Below are positions 8,990-16,099 of a DNA stretch of 64,000 bases, in pieces (the first letter of the stretch is position 1; every line of letters begins with the position of its first letter). Location: assembly GCF_009711415.1 (NCBI RefSeq), contig NZ_SMLZ01000111.1, forward strand, positions 62,001 through 126,000, given 5' to 3'. The notes beneath the pieces are model-generated. The model had not been told where the DNA came from and did not search any database. It saw nothing but the letters and a program-made list of their open reading frames with translations. Both the position numbers and the translations under genes were made by a program. Source of the DNA: Roseibium denhamense (GTDB lineage: Bacteria > Pseudomonadota > Alphaproteobacteria > Rhizobiales > Stappiaceae).

Positions 8990-10333
8990 GTGATAGAAGC
9001 AGCAATGTTTGTGGCTTTGGGGTTTTGCACGGCCGGCTTGATTTGCCTGGCCATACTCCCCGCTTTCTATCGCCGTGCAGCCAGGCTGACCGAAGAAGCC
9101 CTCAAGGCGACTACACCATCCAGCTATTCGGAAGTGCGGGCAGCTCAAGACCAGATCCGGGCCCGGCATGCCATCGAACTGCGGCGAGTTGAGCGCCTTT
9201 TGGAGAAGGAACGCGAAAAAGCTGCCCGTTTCCAAACCGATGCCACTCGTTTGCAGACCGACATGGATGCGCTCCAGAAGGAGGCAAAGCAGCAATATGC
9301 GGACTTCAAACAGCAGTTGGCAGACAAAAAAAGCGATGCAAAGGCTGTTGACCTGCTTTCGGATGAGGTCAAGACCCTCCAGCAGAAGCTGGCAGATGCC
9401 GAAAAAGCTCTCGCCGACAATTGGGCAAAATCGTCAGCCGAGGATGATCAGGGCAAGTCAGAGCAGGAAGAGATTGAGACAGCCGAGGCAGGCTGGCTGC
9501 CGGCGACAGACACCATGTCTTTGGCAACCATAACGGCACTCGAGGCCGAGGTGTCGACGCTCAAGTCAAAGCTGTCAAAATACGAACCTCTCGCAGCGGC
9601 TGAGTTTGAGAACGACCGGGACAAGCAGGCAAGAACGCAGTTGGCCGATCTTGAGGCCCAAATCGTCGACATCGAAGCCAAGTATGTCGCCGCGCAAGCG
9701 GAAGTAACCCGCTTGTCGATCATGCTGGAGGCCAGCCCGGCAAGCGATCAGGAAAACGAAACAGACCTTGCAAAGAAGGTAAAATCGCTCGCGGACCATA
9801 ATGCACACTACCAAGCTGAGATAGACCGCCAGAAGCGGGAACTTACCCGCCGGATTGAACAGCAAAAACGCCTTCAAGCCGATTTGGAAAACGCTTCAGG
9901 TTTGAAAGAACTCCGTCAGGAATTTCAGGGGCTTGTGACGCTAATTCAAAGCGGATCTAAGGCTAGCACGGCCACAAAAAAGGTACCTGACACCAAAAAA
10001 GGCGCAAAAGCGCCTGCCAAGCGGCCCAGGAAAGCGGCCGTTGAGGACAATACCGATGGCGTCGTCCCTTCGGAGGAAACCGACGCACACCCCACAAAAG
10101 AGGGCCTGCCGAGCGGGAAACAGGACGCAAAACCGGCAACCGCCAAGTCGTCGGATATAGCGTCTGCTGCAGAAGCGCTTGTTAGCCGGATTGTCGCCTC
10201 AAGCCGGTCGAAGGAAGACAAATCTTCTTCCGATGACGGTGACACCGCGCAGGCCCCGAAGCGCCGCACCGGCAAATCCACACCGCGCCGCAAAACCAAG
10301 GCCTCAAGTCAGAGCAAAAAAGACGTCGCCTGA
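8990..10333 (+). CDS. Membrane-anchored coiled-coil protein of unknown function
   Basis: I do not recognise a named family. The 447-residue protein has one N-terminal transmembrane segment (about 3-25, AAMFVALGFCTAGLICLAIL), then about 300 residues of charged heptad-like coiled coil rich in Glu, Lys, Gln and Ala. A disordered basic tail (from about 330) carries Lys/Ala/Pro-rich and Ser-rich stretches. The GTG at 8990 is preferred to the TTG at 8984, because GAGGAG lies six bases before the GTG and touches the TTG. The architecture suggests a structural inner-membrane protein with its bulk in the cytoplasm. Its lysine-rich tail might bind nucleic acid, but nothing shows this directly. Confidence 0.7.
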   Translation: MIEAAMFVALGFCTAGLICLAILPAFYRRAARLTEEALKATTPSSYSEVRAAQDQIRARHAIELRRVERLLEKEREKAARFQTDATRLQTDMDALQKEAKQQYADFKQQLADKKSDAKAVDLLSDEVKTLQQKLADAEKALADNWAKSSAEDDQGKSEQEEIETAEAGWLPATDTMSLATITALEAEVSTLKSKLSKYEPLAAAEFENDRDKQARTQLADLEAQIVDIEAKYVAAQAEVTRLSIMLEASPASDQENETDLAKKVKSLADHNAHYQAEIDRQKRELTRRIEQQKRLQADLENASGLKELRQEFQGLVTLIQSGSKASTATKKVPDTKKGAKAPAKRPRKAAVEDNTDGVVPSEETDAHPTKEGLPSGKQDAKPATAKSSDIASAAEALVSRIVASSRSKEDKSSSDDGDTAQAPKRRTGKSTPRRKTKASSQSKKDVA

Positions 10334-10382
10334 TTGTCTCGAGACAGTTTAAACGCCAACGAGAAGACTGAGATCATTGTGA

Positions 10383-11156
10383 ATGCTGATTGAACGCCAT
10401 AACACCATATTGGAATTGGCCCGCCAAATGGGCCGCGTCAGCGTCGATGATCTCGCAAAACGGTTCAATGTCAGCCCCCAGACAATCCGAAAGGATCTGA
10501 ACGAGCTGTGCGAGAGGCGCCTGCTCGCGCGGACCCACGGCGGGGCATTGCTGTCGTCTGGAATAGAAAATGTCGGCTACGAAGCGCGCAGAATTATATC
10601 CAGCAAGGAAAAGGCGGATATTGGCGCGAGTGCCGCGGCCCTTATTCCGGACAATGCTTCAATTTTCATAAACATCGGCACCACCACCGAGGCTGTCGCC
10701 CAAGCTCTGCTTCAGCACCGCGGCCTAATGGTCATCACGAACAATATCAACGTTGCCAGCTTGATGCGCGGCTATTCCCAGATCGAAGTCGTTATCGCGG
10801 GCGGTGTTCTCAGGCATGCCGACGGCGGAATCGTGGGCGAAGCAGCGGTCGACTTCATGCGACAGTTCAAGGTGGATTTTGCGGTTATCGGAGCATCGGC
10901 CGTTGATAGCGATGGCTCACTGCTCGATTACGACTACCGGGAGGTCAAAGTTACCCAAACCATCATGGACAATGCCCGGCACGTTGTTCTGGTTGCTGAC
11001 AGCACCAAGTTCGAACGCACAGCGCCCGTTAGGGTTGGACATCTTTCGCAGATCAATACGTTTGTGACAGATCGCTGCCCCAGCCCGGCCTTCGCGAAAG
11101 TCGCCGCTGAGGCAAAAGTCAACATGATCGAGACGCTCGCACACGAGGACCAGTAG
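10383..11156 (+). CDS. DeoR/GlpR-family transcriptional regulator
   Basis: A 257-residue repressor-type protein. Residues about 5-60 form the DeoR winged helix-turn-helix (VDDLAKRFNVSPQTIRKDLNEL), followed by the hinge RTHGGAL and a sugar-phosphate-binding DeoRC domain with IFINIGTTTEAVA, ITNNINVA and VVLVADSTKF. It is closest in look to GlpR, which senses glycerol-3-phosphate. No sugar or glycerol operon is adjacent, so the effector and targets are open. The start is the ATG at 10383. A tRNA gene on the other strand follows about 90 bp downstream. Confidence 0.88.
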   Translation: MLIERHNTILELARQMGRVSVDDLAKRFNVSPQTIRKDLNELCERRLLARTHGGALLSSGIENVGYEARRIISSKEKADIGASAAALIPDNASIFINIGTTTEAVAQALLQHRGLMVITNNINVASLMRGYSQIEVVIAGGVLRHADGGIVGEAAVDFMRQFKVDFAVIGASAVDSDGSLLDYDYREVKVTQTIMDNARHVVLVADSTKFERTAPVRVGHLSQINTFVTDRCPSPAFAKVAAEAKVNMIETLAHEDQ

Positions 11157-11246
11157 TCATCGCGCCAGCTACCTAGATGGATCAGCGGGCGTTTCTCACA
11201 AAACGCCCGGCGCTCTAGCAAACACAGTGTCATTTTCAGAGGAAAA

Positions 11247-11322
11247 TGGCACGCCCAACGGGACTCGAACCCGTGTTTCCGCCGTGAAAGGGCGGCGTCC
11301 TAGACCGCTAGACGATGGGCGC
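11247..11322 (-). tRNA. tRNA-Glu(TTC)
   Basis: Read on the minus strand, the 76 bases fold as a complete cloverleaf. The acceptor arm is GCGCCCA with TGGGCGT (G1-U72 closing), followed by discriminator G and an encoded CCA. The anticodon arm is CCGCC-CTTTCAC-GGCGG with anticodon TTC, and the T arm is CGGGTTCGAGTCCCG. It is isolated from other tRNAs and lies between a DeoR-family gene and a small membrane protein gene. No integrase or duplicated 3' end was found beside it. Confidence 0.95.
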
Positions 11323-11431
11323 GCGGTGCTTGAGATCGATGCCTCAAGCTGAGGTCGTTGCGTATAAGGCGGGTACGGGACAGGCGCAACCCCTTTTTCG
11401 CGTTTTTTTGGCCAAGCTGTTCATAACTATC

Positions 11432-11788
11432 TCAATTGGCGACAAACTCTGTGCGGCCGAGCGCCGTGCCCGTTTCGGCATCAAAGCGCAAGAGGACAGA
11501 CTGCTCCCCTTCCCGCACCAAAACGAACATGATGCCGTCTGTCACGGTGACCTGCCGGACGTCGGCATTCGCGCCAACGGCTATTTCAGCTGCAAACGGG
11601 ATCTCGTCCAGCGGGGCCTCATAAGTGTTGATCTTGTAGAGAATAGCTGCAAAGACAGCGATGAACCCGGCAAACATGATCAGGGACGAGCCCAGCAGCA
11701 GCCGCTTCAGTTTTGCTTGCACACGCAGGGTCGCGGGATCAAGCGGTGCGTCATCGGCGCCATTATCCTGAAAATCAGGTTGAGACAT
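11432..11788 (-). CDS. Small single-span membrane protein, unknown function
   Basis: A 118-residue protein with a hydrophilic acidic N-terminus, one transmembrane segment (about 36-57, LLLGSSLIMFAGFIAVFAAIL) and a soluble, mostly beta-like C-terminal part (about 60-118). The ATG at 11788 overlaps, on the opposite strand, the ATG of rluD, so the two genes are read divergently from a shared CATG. It may belong to a small alphaproteobacterial family found next to rluD (DUF6476-like), but I am not certain of that. No function can be assigned. Confidence 0.65.
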   Translation of the reverse strand: MSQPDFQDNGADDAPLDPATLRVQAKLKRLLLGSSLIMFAGFIAVFAAILYKINTYEAPLDEIPFAAEIAVGANADVRQVTVTDGIMFVLVREGEQSVLLRFDAETGTALGRTEFVAN

Positions 11789-12812
11789 GATTGAGAATTC
11801 CCAAGAAGATCCGGTCGATCTGGACGCGGATATCATTTTTACAGTCGAGGCAGCCGACACCGGGAAACGGCTGGATGCGGTCCTGGCGGCCCATACCCAA
11901 GAGCTCAGCCGAAACAGGGTTCAAACCTTGATCAAGGCGGGAGAGGCTACCGTTGGAGGCGCGAAAGTAGTCGAGCCCAAACACCGGGTCAATGAGGGGG
12001 ATATACTGACGCTGGCCCTTCCCGAAGCCGAGGACCCTGATCCCAAAGGCGAACCCATTCCGCTCGCTGTCGTTTTTGAAGACGATCATGTGATCGTCGT
12101 CGATAAACCGGCAGGACTGGTAGTTCACCCTGGAGCGGGCAATTGGACTGGAACGCTTGTCAACGCATTGATCCACCATTGCGGGGAGAGCCTGTCCGGC
12201 ATAGGCGGTATAAAACGGCCCGGAATTGTCCATCGCATCGATAAGGATACCTCTGGCTTGCTGGTGGTCGCCAAGACCGACCGCGCACATCAGGGCTTGG
12301 CAGCACAGTTCGCAGACCATGGCCGCACGGGCCCGCTTGAACGTGCCTACTCTGCGCTTGTCTGGGGCGCACCATCCCATCTCAAGGGCACGGTTGATGC
12401 CAATCTTGCCCGCTCACAGGTGAACCGGCAAAAAATCGCCGTCGTGAAAACAGCAGGTCGGACGGCAATCACGCACTGGCAGGTGAAAGAGCGTTTTGGA
12501 TCGGGAGACCAGCAAGCGCTGGCCTCGCTCATGGAATGCCGGCTGGAGACAGGGCGAACCCACCAGATCAGGGTTCATATGGCCCATATCGGCCATCCGC
12601 TTATCGGCGACAATGACTACGGCCCAGGCTTCAAAACAAAGGCCAACCGGCTCGAAGAGCCGCTGAAAGGTCTCGTCCAGGGGTTCAACAGGCAGGCCCT
12701 TCATGCTGGGTTATTGGCGTTCGAACACCCCGTCAGTGGTAAAACATTGCGCTTTGAGAGCACTTATCCGGAGGACTTTGAAAGGCTTTTATCTGGATTG
12801 CAAAATTTTTAG
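11787..12812 (+). CDS. rluD: 23S rRNA pseudouridine synthase RluD (RluA family)
   Basis: A 341-residue RluA-family enzyme that isomerises uridines in 23S rRNA helix 69 (positions 1911, 1915 and 1917 in E. coli). An N-terminal S4 RNA-binding domain (about 26-80, LDAVLAAHTQELSRNRVQ) precedes the catalytic domain. The catalytic Asp is Asp152 in VHRIDKDTSGLLV, and GRTHQIRVHM marks the C-terminal core. RluD rather than RluC is inferred from overall form and from its place before rpoH. The start is the ATG at 11787, whose first two bases overlap the start codon of the divergent small gene. Confidence 0.9.
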   Translation: MIENSQEDPVDLDADIIFTVEAADTGKRLDAVLAAHTQELSRNRVQTLIKAGEATVGGAKVVEPKHRVNEGDILTLALPEAEDPDPKGEPIPLAVVFEDDHVIVVDKPAGLVVHPGAGNWTGTLVNALIHHCGESLSGIGGIKRPGIVHRIDKDTSGLLVVAKTDRAHQGLAAQFADHGRTGPLERAYSALVWGAPSHLKGTVDANLARSQVNRQKIAVVKTAGRTAITHWQVKERFGSGDQQALASLMECRLETGRTHQIRVHMAHIGHPLIGDNDYGPGFKTKANRLEEPLKGLVQGFNRQALHAGLLAFEHPVSGKTLRFESTYPEDFERLLSGLQNF

Positions 12813-12991
12813 TATCTTTTTCCGTTTGGAAAGAATGCAATCTTGAGGATTGAACTTATATTAAGATCTCCAGTGTGCCGTAATGGACACAAAGAACGTG
12901 TTTGCCTAGCTCTTCGCACCGTGACCTGCGCCGTCTGCGCCTCACCGATAGAGCACCGGGAATACGTCATTGACGAAAGGGGGTGCATCTA

Positions 12992-13876
12992 ATGGCCCAA
13001 AACATACCTGCGCTCACTGCCGGAGAAGGTGGCCTCAGCCGCTATCTCGACGAGATCCGCAAGTTTCCCATGCTTCAACCGCAAGAAGAATACATGCTTG
13101 CGAAGCGATACAAGGAGCATGAAGACCCCGCAGCTGCCGAAAGGCTCGTCAATTCCCACCTGCGCCTTGTTGCGAAGATCGCGATGGGTTACCGCGGATA
13201 CGGCCTGCCGATCGGCGAAGTTGTTTCCGAGGGAAATGTTGGCCTCATGCAGGCTGTAAAACGGTTTGAGCCGGACAAGGGCTTTCGTTTGGCGACCTAT
13301 GCGATGTGGTGGATCAAGGCTGCTATCCAGGAATACATTCTGCGTTCCTGGTCGCTGGTCAAAATGGGCACCACCGCGAACCAGAAGCGGCTTTTCTTCA
13401 ACCTGCGACGGTTGAAGGGCAAGATCCAGGCTCTGGATGAAGGGGACCTGAAACCGGAACAGGTTTCTGAAATCGCGACACGGCTCGGTGTCTCCGAGGA
13501 AGAAGTGATTTCAATGAACCGCCGTCTTGGCGGCGATGCCAGCCTGAACGCACCCGTTCGCGCGGAAGCTGATGCCGGAGAGTGGCAGGATTGGCTGGTG
13601 GATGAGACTGACAGCCAGGAAACAATGCTGGCCAATCAGGAAGAGCTCGATATGCGGCGCAAGCTGCTGAGCGACGCCATGGAGGTCTTGAACGACCGCG
13701 AGCGCCGGATTTTCGAGGCACGTAGACTGTCGGAAGATCCGATGACGCTTGAAGATCTGTCCGGCGAGTTCGGTGTAAGCCGTGAGCGCGTCCGGCAAAT
13801 CGAAGTGCGCGCTTTTGAGAAAGTGCAAAAAGCGGTTCGAAACAGTGCACGGACCACGGAACTCCCAGCTCACTGA
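12992..13876 (+). CDS. rpoH: RNA polymerase sigma-32 factor RpoH
   Basis: A 294-residue heat-shock sigma factor. Region 2 contains NSHLRLVAKIAMGYRGYG and the RFEPDKGFRLATYAMWWIKAAIQ stretch; region 4 ends with the helix-turn-helix EFGVSRERVRQIEVRA. The segment QKRLFFNLRR fits the RpoH box that sets sigma-32 apart from other sigma-70 proteins. The ATG at 12992 follows AAAGGGGG by eight bases and gives MAQNIPALTAGEG; an upstream in-frame GTG (12983) has no better site. Alphaproteobacteria often carry several rpoH copies. Only one is seen here. Confidence 0.94.
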   Translation: MAQNIPALTAGEGGLSRYLDEIRKFPMLQPQEEYMLAKRYKEHEDPAAAERLVNSHLRLVAKIAMGYRGYGLPIGEVVSEGNVGLMQAVKRFEPDKGFRLATYAMWWIKAAIQEYILRSWSLVKMGTTANQKRLFFNLRRLKGKIQALDEGDLKPEQVSEIATRLGVSEEEVISMNRRLGGDASLNAPVRAEADAGEWQDWLVDETDSQETMLANQEELDMRRKLLSDAMEVLNDRERRIFEARRLSEDPMTLEDLSGEFGVSRERVRQIEVRAFEKVQKAVRNSARTTELPAH

Positions 13877-13933
13877 GAAATACAGCCATTCAAACTGGTG
13901 TTTGATTGGCTGCGCTGTTTTCTGGATTTTGTA

Positions 13934-13958
13934 GCGGCGCCAGACATCGTGGCGCCGC
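13934..13958. terminator. GC-rich hairpin between convergent rpoH and thiY
   Basis: A perfect 9-bp stem (GCGGCGCCA with TGGCGCCGC, 7-base loop) lies between the convergent stops of rpoH and thiY. Neither strand has a U run after it, so it is at best a weak intrinsic terminator or a transcript-end stabilising hairpin for both genes. Confidence 0.45.
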
Positions 13959-13971
13959 CCGCATCTCAGGT

Positions 13972-14910
13972 TTAACGAATTTCCACCGCGTAGGTGTCTA
14001 CCGGGACAACAGCGTCAATCAGACCCGCCTCTGCCATGAACTCAGCGAACCTCTGATAACGGCCCTCGTCTAGTGCAGACGGGCGCTTCGCAAATCGTGG
14101 AAGGGTATCCGTCCAAGCCCGGCGATTGAGTTCATCATTCAAATGCGGATAGGTCTCTATGAACGCATTCCACGATTCTTCAGGATGGTTGGTCAGATAG
14201 ATCGTGGCGGCTTCAATTGCTGCCATGAATTTTTCAAACCGTGGATCGTCTGTCTTGTCCTTGTTGACCACATAAATCAGCTCATCAAAGACAGGAACGC
14301 CGTTTTCTTCCGGAAAGAACGCCTTACCCGGCTTCCCTTCGATTTCCAACTGGGTCAGTCCGAAGTTCCGGTAGGCCCCGATGACCGCATCCACTTGGCC
14401 GGACAACAATGCGGGAGACAGCGAAAAGTTCACATTGATCAGCTCGACATCATCGATGGTCAGGTCAACCGAGCGAAGCATCTGTCCCAGCATCGCATCT
14501 TCAAATCCGGACACAGAGAACCCGATTGTCTTCCCTTTCAGATCGCTCAGTTCCTGTATTGGCCCATCTTTCAAAACGATCAAGGAATTCAGTGGGGTTT
14601 CCACCAAGGTGCCGATGCGCTTCAGCGGAAGCCCCTCGTTGATCTGCGCATGCAGAGTGGGCTGGTAGGAAATCGCAATATCACCTTGACCAGCAGCAAC
14701 CAGCTTCGGAGGCATTGACGGGTCCGCGGGCTCTATAATCTCAACCTCAAGGCCTTCTGCTGCAAAGAACCCCTTGGCCTGAGCCGTAGTGAGCGGGGCG
14801 TGATCCGGATTAATGAACCAATCCAAAAGCACCGTGAGTTTTTCAGCTGCTTGTGCCGGTGCAGACAAAACGCTGAGGGCCAATACAGCCGAGATCAGTG
14901 TCTTTTTCAT
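13972..14910 (-). CDS. thiY: Thiamine-precursor ABC transporter, substrate-binding protein (ThiY-like)
   Basis: A 312-residue periplasmic binding protein of the NMT1/THI5-like family. MKKTLISAVLALSVLSAPAQA is a clear signal peptide, followed by LTVLLDWFINPDHAPL, the family hallmark that binds pyrimidine thiamine precursors such as N-formyl-4-amino-5-aminomethyl-2-methylpyrimidine or HMP. It follows thiX by 22 bp, and both lie behind a TPP riboswitch, which supports a thiamine-salvage role. The frame is open far upstream, but that extension overlaps thiX and lacks a signal peptide, so the Met at 14910 was chosen. No thiZ ATPase gene is adjacent. Confidence 0.88.
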   Translation of the reverse strand: MKKTLISAVLALSVLSAPAQAAEKLTVLLDWFINPDHAPLTTAQAKGFFAAEGLEVEIIEPADPSMPPKLVAAGQGDIAISYQPTLHAQINEGLPLKRIGTLVETPLNSLIVLKDGPIQELSDLKGKTIGFSVSGFEDAMLGQMLRSVDLTIDDVELINVNFSLSPALLSGQVDAVIGAYRNFGLTQLEIEGKPGKAFFPEENGVPVFDELIYVVNKDKTDDPRFEKFMAAIEAATIYLTNHPEESWNAFIETYPHLNDELNRRAWTDTLPRFAKRPSALDEGRYQRFAEFMAEAGLIDAVVPVDTYAVEIR

Positions 14911-14932
14911 ACTTCCTCCAAAGTTCGGCAGA

Positions 14933-15688
14933 TCAGTCTTCCGTCTGCCAGGGGGCCAGGAAACGGGTGGCGTAATCGGCGACGTATCTGAGGACCAGAA
15001 CCATCGTCGCAAGCAGGATAAGCGCTGCAAAAACCACATCGGTCTGCGCGCGGGCATTGAATTGCAAGAGAATGAAGGCAAGGCCACCCTTTGCCCCGAC
15101 CCACTCGCCGACAATCGCTCCAATCGGGGCGAACGCAGCTGCGATCCGGATTCCGGACGCAAATGCAGGCATCGCAGACGGTAGACGGAGCAGGCGGAAT
15201 TCCTGAAACCGCGACAGCCGGTAGAGCCTGGAAAGTTCTGACAAGCCGGGATCGAGGCGCCGGAGCCCATCGTAAAATGTCGACGTTATTGCGAAGAAAA
15301 TGACCAAGGTCGCCATGATGATCTTGGATGCAAGGCCAAAGCCGAACCAGAGAACCAGTACAGGCGCGATCGCAAACACAGGAAGCGACTGGGTAACGAG
15401 AAGAACCGGCAGTGTAACCTTGCGCGCCATTGGGAACAGCCAAAGCGAAACGGCAAGAATGGCACCGAAAGTTACCCCAAAGAAAAGCCCGAGCAGTGTT
15501 TCATATGCGGTGATGCTTGCGTGATAGAGAAGAAAACCGGCCCGTCCCCAGAGCGTTTCTCCAACCGCAATCGGACCGGGCACCATATAGGGCTCCACCC
15601 CAGACACCTTCACCAAGACGTGCCACACGAAGACGAGGCCAATAATAATGGCGCAAGTCTCAAAGACTGATCGGAGAAAGCCGGTCAT
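14933..15688 (-). CDS. thiX: Thiamine-precursor ABC transporter permease (ThiX-like)
   Basis: A 251-residue inner-membrane permease of the BPD/SsuC-TauC type with about six transmembrane segments. The EAA loop is visible as YRLSRFQEFRLLRLPSAMPAFASGIRIA (split over about 150-180). Paired with ThiY and placed under a TPP riboswitch, it should import a thiamine pyrimidine moiety. The Met at 15688 (MTGFLRSVFE) was chosen because residues upstream are basic and unlike permease N-termini. The transporter needs an ATPase partner that is not in this stretch. Confidence 0.86.
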   Translation of the reverse strand: MTGFLRSVFETCAIIIGLVFVWHVLVKVSGVEPYMVPGPIAVGETLWGRAGFLLYHASITAYETLLGLFFGVTFGAILAVSLWLFPMARKVTLPVLLVTQSLPVFAIAPVLVLWFGFGLASKIIMATLVIFFAITSTFYDGLRRLDPGLSELSRLYRLSRFQEFRLLRLPSAMPAFASGIRIAAAFAPIGAIVGEWVGAKGGLAFILLQFNARAQTDVVFAALILLATMVLVLRYVADYATRFLAPWQTED

Positions 15689-15849
15689 GTCGCGCAGATC
15701 CCTGCATGGAAAAAATGCACGTAATCGGCATTGCACAATGGCCGGTATGAACGCGCGGTGGCGCGCGGATATTTTCTTTTCAAAACAGGGATCTCCCGTG
15801 ATCGGTCAGACCGAACAAGACACTGGAGATCCGGGAGTGGCTAAAGGTT

Positions 15850-15937
15850 TCCGTCCCTTCGCCGGCATGACCCGGATCAGGTTCTAAGGGTTCGGCTTGC
15901 CGCCATCTCAGTTCCGGAATTCCGGAACACCCCTCGG
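15850..15937 (-). promoter_or_regulatory. TPP riboswitch (THI element) upstream of thiX-thiY
   Basis: Read on the minus strand, the region shows the conserved TPP-aptamer landmarks in order: the GAGGGGTG start, CTGAGAT in the J3/2 pyrimidine-sensor arm, then ACCCTTAGAACCTGATC and GGGTCATGCCGGCGAAGGGA. These are the THI-box elements. A GC-rich apical arm (TTCCGGAATTCCGGAA) fills the variable P3 position. The aptamer ends about 160 bp before the thiX start, leaving room for an expression platform. TPP binding should reduce thiXY expression. Confidence 0.93.
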
Positions 15938-16099
15938 ACCGGGTCGGACATTGCACCGGCTAATTTTAAAAGGCAAGTCCGCACTCACACAAATGCGCGC
16001 GCGTTACACTGGCTGCAAAGACGGGCTGGTGTGATGCAACTGAAACTCGTCTAGCTTTTCCGGCAACTTCGGGAACGAATTTCAATGCCGGAAACCACA

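Noticed and set aside
11247-11322. tRNA-Glu as an integration site for a genomic island
   Set aside because: No integrase, no repeated tRNA 3' end and no change in gene style on either side.
12842-12867. Possible heat-shock promoter before rpoH (CTTGAGG followed by TATATT/TAAGAT)
   Set aside because: The spacing (8 or 13 bp) fits neither the sigma-70 nor the sigma-32 consensus well enough to call.
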